A DNA stretch of 9,341 nucleotides from NCBI GenBank assembly GCA_947456845.1, contig CANGUJ010000126.1:1-9341 (forward strand). The letters are read 5' to 3'. This document shows positions 5,643 through 9,341 of the stretch, one piece after another. The position numbers and the translations under genes are program-made. The notes below the pieces were generated by a model. It saw only the letters and a program-made list of their open reading frames with translations, did no database searches and had not been told where the DNA came from. Source of the stretch: Burkholderiales bacterium. Lineage in GTDB: Bacteria; Pseudomonadota; Gammaproteobacteria; Burkholderiales; JAEUOS01. The stretch's first letter is position 1, and every line of letters starts with the position of its first letter.

Positions 5643-6554
5643 TCAGCGGGCGGCCGGGCCGATCTCGCCGCGCAGGCGGCAGAAGAGTTCGAAGCGGCGG
5701 GCGTCGATGTGTCCAGCCGCGGCGGCGCCGGCGAACGCGCAGCCGGGCTCGCGATCATGGCGGCAATCCGCGAAACGGCAGCGGCCCCGGAAGGGCGTGA
5801 AGTCGGGGAATCCGGCCACCAGCCGCGCGAAATCCAGGTTGAACACGCCTACCTCCTGCATGCCGGGGCAATCGATGAGGGTGGAGTCGGCGTCGATGCG
5901 ATAGCGTCGCGAGAAGGTCGTGGTGTGACGGCCGGAGCCGAGCGCCTGCGAGAGCTCGCCGGTTGCGGCCTGCGCGGCGGGAATCAGCGCATTGACCAGG
6001 GATGACTTTCCCATGCCGGATTGCCCCACCAGCACGGTGGCGCGCCCGGCCAGGCGCTCGCGCAGGCGATCGGTACCGATGGCGGGCGCGGTTTTTTCGC
6101 CCGCCGCATCGCGCGGCCGCACGGCGACTTCGAGCACCGCATAGCCGGCATTCTCGAATGGTTTCAGCCGCAGGCGCGCGGCCGGCGCGCCCGCCAGGTC
6201 GACCTTGTTCAGCGCGATCAACGCCTCCAGGCCGGCGTCATGGGCGAGCAGCAGGACGCGGGTGACGAATTCGTCGGAGAACCATGGGTCGGCCGCCACC
6301 AGCACCAGCAGTTGGTCCGCATTGGCGGCGATCGCCTTGCGCTTGTAGGGGTCGGCACGCTCCAGGAAATTGCGCCGCGGCAGGATGGCCTCGATCACGG
6401 CCTGACCCGGGCCGGTGCGCCGGACGTCGACGCGGTCGCCGCAGGCGGCATCGCGTTTCTTGCCGCGCGCCACGCAGTCGAGCCGTTGGCCGGCGTCGGT
6501 TTCCACTTCATAACGCCGCCCGAAGACCGCGACCACCGCGCCGGATTCGGTCAT
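5643..6554 (-). CDS. rsgA: Ribosome small-subunit-dependent GTPase A
   Basis: A 303-residue circularly permuted GTPase (RsgA/YjeQ) that assists late maturation of the 30S subunit. The N-terminal OB-fold covers about residues 1-65 (AVVAVFGRRYEVETDAGQ). GTPase motifs appear in the permuted order: G4 NKVD at 116-119, G1 GQSGMGKSS at 177-185, the G2 region HTTT at 210-213, and G3 DCPG at 228-231 (most members have DTPG). The C-terminal zinc-finger ligands are Cys259, Cys264, His266 and Cys272. Length and motif order are complete, so it should be active. The start at 6554 fits the family N-terminus, although no strong ribosome site is visible. It lies 49 bases downstream of the M48 peptidase gene on the same strand and is probably cotranscribed with it. 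Confidence 0.96.
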   Translation of the reverse strand: MTESGAVVAVFGRRYEVETDAGQRLDCVARGKKRDAACGDRVDVRRTGPGQAVIEAILPRRNFLERADPYKRKAIAANADQLLVLVAADPWFSDEFVTRVLLLAHDAGLEALIALNKVDLAGAPAARLRLKPFENAGYAVLEVAVRPRDAAGEKTAPAIGTDRLRERLAGRATVLVGQSGMGKSSLVNALIPAAQAATGELSQALGSGRHTTTFSRRYRIDADSTLIDCPGMQEVGVFNLDFARLVAGFPDFTPFRGRCRFADCRHDREPGCAFAGAAAAGHIDARRFELFCRLRGEIGPAAR

Positions 6555-6603
6555 CGGCGCGGAATCATGCGGCCCCTGCGGCAGGCGCCAGGCGGCGGGC
6601 TGA

Positions 6604-7845
6604 TCAAGCGCCGAGCCCCTTCAGGCGGCCGATGCGGATGAAGGCCGGCGGATGCGAGTCATAGAACGCGGAATGCAGCGGGTCCGGCGTCAGGGTGGCG
6701 GCGTTGTCGTTGTAGATCTTGGTGAGCGCGCCGATCAGGTCATCGGCCGAAGTCTGGCGCGCCGCATAGGCGTCGGCCTCGAATTCGTGCTTGCGCGAGG
6801 AAAGACTCATCAGCGGGGTGAGCATGAAGGTGAAGGCCGGCATCGCCAGCACCATCAGCGTCAGGGCCATCGCCGGGCTGCGGGCGTCCACGCCGAGGCC
6901 GGCGAAGAACCACGCCTGGTGCATCAGCAGCCCCAGGATGCCGAAGAACGCCAGGCTCACCGCGAAGGCCATGGCGATGCGCTTGACGATGTGCTTGTGG
7001 CGGAAGTGGCCGAGCTCATGGGCCAGCACCGCCTCGATTTCGTTTTGCGCCAGTTTCTGGATCAGCGTGTCGAACAGCACGATGCGCTTGGCGGCGCCGA
7101 AGCCGGAAAAGAACGCGTTGCTGTGGCGCGACCGCTTCGAACCGTCCATCACGAACAGGCCGCCCGCCCTGAACCCGCAGCGCGCCAGCAACTGCTCGAT
7201 GGCCGACTTGAGCGTGCCTTCCTCGAGGGGCGTGAACTTGTTGAACAGCGGCATGATCAGCGTGGGAAACAGGAACAGCACCAGCAACTGGAATGCGCAA
7301 TACGCGAGCCAGGCGTATAGCCACCACCACGGCCCGGCGCTGTTGATGAACCAGAGGATCGCCAGCACCAGGGGCGCACCCAGCAGGAGGCCGAGCAGCA
7401 CGCCCTTGACCGCGTCGGTCACGAACAGGGCGCGCGTCATCTGGTTGAAGCCGAAGCGGGCCTCGATGCCGAAGGTGCGATGCCAGGTGAAGGGCAGGCC
7501 GGCAAGGCCCGTCACCAGGACGACCGCGCCGATCAGCGCGATTTCGCGGCCGTAGCCGGCCGGGATCGGTGCCACGGCGGCCGCCAGCAGGTTGAGTCCG
7601 CCACCGAGCGTGAGCGCGAACAGGAGCGCCGTGTCGACGACGCTTTCGAGCATGCCGAAGCGGGTCTTGGCAACGGTGTAGTCGGCTGCCCGCTGGTGCG
7701 CCGCGAGGGTGATGCTGTCGGCGAATTCGCCGGGCACGGCTGGCCGGTGGGCGAGCACATGCGCCGTGTGGCGCGAGGCCAGCCAAAGCGTGAGCGCGAG
7801 CGAGGCCAGGGCGGCGGCTGCAAAGACGAGGGTGAAGGCATTCAT
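6604..7845 (-). CDS. M48 (Ste24/CAAX-protease-like) integral membrane metallopeptidase
   Basis: A 413-residue inner-membrane zinc peptidase of the Ste24 type. It has an N-terminal multi-helix region (membrane segments near residues 3-21, 68-90, 97-120, 148-170 and 175-200), the zinc site HELGH at 276-280, a further helix pair near 290-350, and [10 protein letters not shown] at 352-361, which supplies the third zinc ligand. The late motif SHPP is typical of the family. Bacterial members are presumed to act in membrane-protein quality control, since prenylated CAAX substrates are not expected. I chose the ATG at 7845 ([14 protein letters not shown]) because it places the first helix at the N-terminus; a TTG at 7875 would add ten residues. 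The ribosome site is weak. It diverges from orn and leads the unit that includes rsgA. Confidence 0.93.
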   Translation of the reverse strand: MNAFTLVFAAAALASLALTLWLASRHTAHVLAHRPAVPGEFADSITLAAHQRAADYTVAKTRFGMLESVVDTALLFALTLGGGLNLLAAAVAPIPAGYGREIALIGAVVLVTGLAGLPFTWHRTFGIEARFGFNQMTRALFVTDAVKGVLLGLLLGAPLVLAILWFINSAGPWWWLYAWLAYCAFQLLVLFLFPTLIMPLFNKFTPLEEGTLKSAIEQLLARCGFRAGGLFVMDGSKRSRHSNAFFSGFGAAKRIVLFDTLIQKLAQNEIEAVLAHELGHFRHKHIVKRIAMAFAVSLAFFGILGLLMHQAWFFAGLGVDARSPAMALTLMVLAMPAFTFMLTPLMSLSSRKHEFEADAYAARQTSADDLIGALTKIYNDNAATLTPDPLHSAFYDSHPPAFIRIGRLKGLGA

Positions 7846-7892
7846 CAGAGGGAAACCCGGGGGCGTATGCGACAATTCGCTTCAGCCTGAGG

Positions 7893-7922
7893 ATTATCAC
7901 CCAACCGATGCCCCAAGACCAA
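7893..7922 (-). promoter_or_regulatory. Candidate promoter of the M48 peptidase-rsgA unit, overlapping the start of orn
   Basis: On the minus strand TTGGTC (7922-7917) is followed after 18 bases by GATAAT (7898-7893). Transcription would start near 7886, about 40 bases before the peptidase ATG. The -35 box would lie inside the first codons of orn. On the plus strand, TGCGACAAT (7868-7876) looks like an extended -10 box for orn but lacks a -35. Both calls are by eye. Confidence 0.35.
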
Positions 7923-8453
7923 AACAACCTGATCTGGATCGACATGGAAATGACCGGCCTCTTGCCGGACAGCGACCGGATCATCGAGGTGGCGATCGTC
8001 ATCACCGATTCCCAGCTCAATACCGTGGCCGAGGCGCCGGTGCTGGTGGTGCATCAATCCGATGCCACCCTCGACGGCATGGACAACTGGAACAAGGCAA
8101 CGCATGGCAAGTCGGGCCTGATCGACAAGGTCAAGGCATCCGCCCTCGACGAGCGTGCGGTCGAATTGCGCATGCTCGACTTCCTCAGGCTTCATGTGCC
8201 CAAGGGCAGCTCGCCCATGTGCGGCAATTCGATCTGCCAGGACCGCCGCTTCCTGGCACGCGGCATGCCGGAACTGGAGGCCTGGTTTCACTACCGCAAC
8301 CTCGATGTGTCCACGCTCAAGGAACTGGTCAAGCGCTGGAGGCCGGAGTTGGCGAAGGGGCTCACCAAGCACGGCAAGCACGAGGCCCTGGCCGACATCT
8401 ACGAGTCCATCGAGGAACTCAAGTACTACCGCGAGCACTTCATCCGGCTCTAG
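7908..8453 (+). CDS. orn: Oligoribonuclease
   Basis: A 181-residue 3'-5' exoribonuclease of the DEDDh class that degrades RNA dinucleotides, including pGpG from c-di-GMP breakdown, to mononucleotides in the cytoplasm. The catalytic residues are all present at the positions of E. coli Orn: Asp12 and Glu14 in WIDMEMTGL, Asp112 in [11 protein letters not shown], and His158 and Asp163 in HEALADI. Length equals E. coli Orn. The ATG at 7908 is preceded by GAGGA at 7889-7893, a rather long 14 bases away. It diverges from the M48 peptidase gene (62-base gap) and converges with the MlaC-family gene (13-base gap), so it is probably transcribed alone. Confidence 0.97.
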   Translation: MPQDQNNLIWIDMEMTGLLPDSDRIIEVAIVITDSQLNTVAEAPVLVVHQSDATLDGMDNWNKATHGKSGLIDKVKASALDERAVELRMLDFLRLHVPKGSSPMCGNSICQDRRFLARGMPELEAWFHYRNLDVSTLKELVKRWRPELAKGLTKHGKHEALADIYESIEELKYYREHFIRL

Positions 8454-8466
8454 GAGGGCGTGGCGC

Positions 8467-9138
8467 TCATGTCTTGCCGCGGGCCTCGATGGCCTGGTTG
8501 CGCTCGGCGAGTTTCCTGATCAGCCCGTCCAGTCCGTCGGCGGCGATCGCGCCGTTGAACTGGTTCTTGTAGGTTTCCACCAGCCGGGCGCCCAGCACGT
8601 TGATGTCGGTCACCTTCCAGGCGCTGCCGGCCAGTTCCATGTAGTAGTCGAGCTGAATCGGATCGCCGCCCGGGGCCTTCACGGTTGACCGCACCACCGC
8701 CGTGGTGTCGCCCGCCTGCATGCGCAGCGGGCGATACTCCACGATCGTCTCCGGGCGATAGGCGGCGAACGCCCCGGCGTAGGTGTTGATCAGCAGCCGG
8801 CTGAACTCGCCTACCAGGGCTTTCTGTTGCTCGGGCGTGGCACGGCTCCAGTGGCGCCCGAGCGCAGCGCGGGTCATGGCCTGCACGTCAAGATACGGCA
8901 GCACTTTGGCGTTGATGAGCGCGGTGATTCTTTGCCGGTTTCCGCTGCGCACTTCGCGATCCGCGTCGATGGCGCTGGTCACCTCGGCCACGGCGCGCTT
9001 GATGGTCGCGTCGGGCGGTTCCTGCGCGATGCCGGGCGCGGCAATGAGCATGGCGACAAGCGCGCACAGCGCCAGCATGAGGAAACCCGGTGCCTGCCCG
9101 GGTTGCGTTCGGGTCGCTAGGGTGCCGTGGGTTTGCAT
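8467..9138 (-). CDS. MlaC-family periplasmic phospholipid-binding protein
   Basis: A 223-residue exported protein of the MlaC/Ttg2D family, which carries phospholipids between outer and inner membrane for an Mla-type ABC transporter. An N-terminal signal peptide is seen (hydrophobic core FLMLALCALVAMLIAAP, cleavage near residue 38, with a long polar n-region). Family signatures follow: ALINAKVLPYLDVQAMTRAA, GRHWSRATPEQQKALVGEF, NTYAGAFAAY, and WKVTDINVLGARLVETYKNQ. The start at 9138 is chosen because AAAGGAA lies about 9 bases upstream; a start at 9078 lacks a ribosome site. No mlaF, mlaE, mlaD or mlaB is adjacent within the window, so it is either an orphan partner of an mla locus elsewhere or a paralogue. 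HpnM, the hopanoid-linked relative, is an alternative. Confidence 0.88.
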   Translation of the reverse strand: MQTHGTLATRTQPGQAPGFLMLALCALVAMLIAAPGIAQEPPDATIKRAVAEVTSAIDADREVRSGNRQRITALINAKVLPYLDVQAMTRAALGRHWSRATPEQQKALVGEFSRLLINTYAGAFAAYRPETIVEYRPLRMQAGDTTAVVRSTVKAPGGDPIQLDYYMELAGSAWKVTDINVLGARLVETYKNQFNGAIAADGLDGLIRKLAERNQAIEARGKT

Positions 9139-9246
9139 CAGGTGGTTCCTTTCAATGTGCGGGACATGCCGCGCCCCATGCCTTGGAACGAATTCGATGC
9201 CGCCCGGTTCACAGGGATTACCCGTGCTTACAAAGACGGTGCCGCG

Positions 9247-9275
9247 TTCCCGAGCCACCGGCGCAGCGGTATACT
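9247..9275 (+). promoter_or_regulatory. Predicted sigma70 promoter of the gene starting at 9306
   Basis: TTCCCG at 9247-9252 and TATACT at 9270-9275 (five of six consensus bases) are separated by 17 bases. Transcription would start near 9282, giving a leader of about 24 bases before the ATG at 9306. The leader is AT-richer than its surroundings. Confidence 0.5.
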
Positions 9276-9305
9276 ACGGGACTTTAATTTTCCGGGACTT
9301 CCATC

Positions 9306-9341
9306 ATGGCCGAACGTAAACGCGTCCGCCGCAACACGCTC
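9306..9341 (+). CDS. 5' end of an unidentified protein, truncated by the window edge
   Basis: Only the first 12 codons are visible (MAERKRVRRNTL), which is too few to name. The strongly basic start, with six Arg/Lys in the first nine residues, would suit the cytoplasmic tail of an inner-membrane protein, but this is a guess. Support for a real gene comes from the good promoter at 9247-9275 and the short AT-rich leader. There is only a weak ribosome site (GGGA). It diverges from the MlaC-family gene across 167 bases. Confidence 0.5.
   Translation, partial: MAERKRVRRNTL

Noticed and set aside
7846..7875. TTG start for the M48 peptidase, ten codons upstream
   Set aside because: The extra residues ([10 protein letters not shown]) do not resemble the family, and the ATG at 7845 places the first membrane helix correctly.

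Overview
The window looks like chromosomal DNA from a high-GC betaproteobacterium, most likely the Alcaligenaceae (Bordetella/Achromobacter-like). The reasons are the strong GC bias, a Bug/TctC-type substrate-binding protein remnant (a family hugely expanded in that group), and the housekeeping neighbourhood orn / M48 peptidase / rsgA / CobD-AmpE-like protein. The genus is inferred from gene content only.

Layout. Bases 3-368 hold the 3' end of a membrane-anchored protein of unknown function. Bases 507-2393 are a decaying catabolic cluster. One intact HpcH/HpaI-family aldolase (minus strand) is followed downstream by the last ~45 codons of an Ldh-family dehydrogenase, then by a Bug-type binding protein reduced from ~320 to 113 residues by an in-frame internal deletion. 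Divergent from the aldolase is a class II aldolase gene with an early stop codon and its own internal deletion. The aldolase promoter can still be read, with an 18-bp imperfect palindrome filling the -35/-10 spacer. There is no transposase or IS end near any of the scars.

Bases 2579-3061 carry two tandem, related, small four-cysteine (zinc-ribbon-like) proteins, each with a strong ribosome binding site; I do not recognise a function for them. They are followed by a Nudix CoA pyrophosphatase (3125-3826). A SapC-family gene (minus) and an AmpE/CobD-like membrane protein gene (plus) then diverge from a 67-bp promoter region. Bases 5643-7845 (minus) are a probable two-gene unit of an integral-membrane M48 peptidase and the ribosome-assembly GTPase rsgA, divergent from orn (oligoribonuclease, plus). 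An MlaC-family periplasmic lipid-binding protein (minus) converges on orn, and a truncated plus-strand gene starts at 9306 behind a good promoter.

The right two-thirds is conserved housekeeping (RNA turnover, 30S maturation, membrane proteolysis, envelope lipid traffic) with tight spacing. The left third is accessory metabolism in decay. No gap exceeds 200 bases without a gene or remnant: 369-506 holds nothing I can support, and 2394-2578 holds only the leader of the small-protein pair. I saw no tRNA, rRNA, CRISPR array, insertion sequence or convincing intrinsic terminator. The most unusual items are the cluster of internal deletions and the zinc-ribbon pair. I do not see a clear new multi-gene system.
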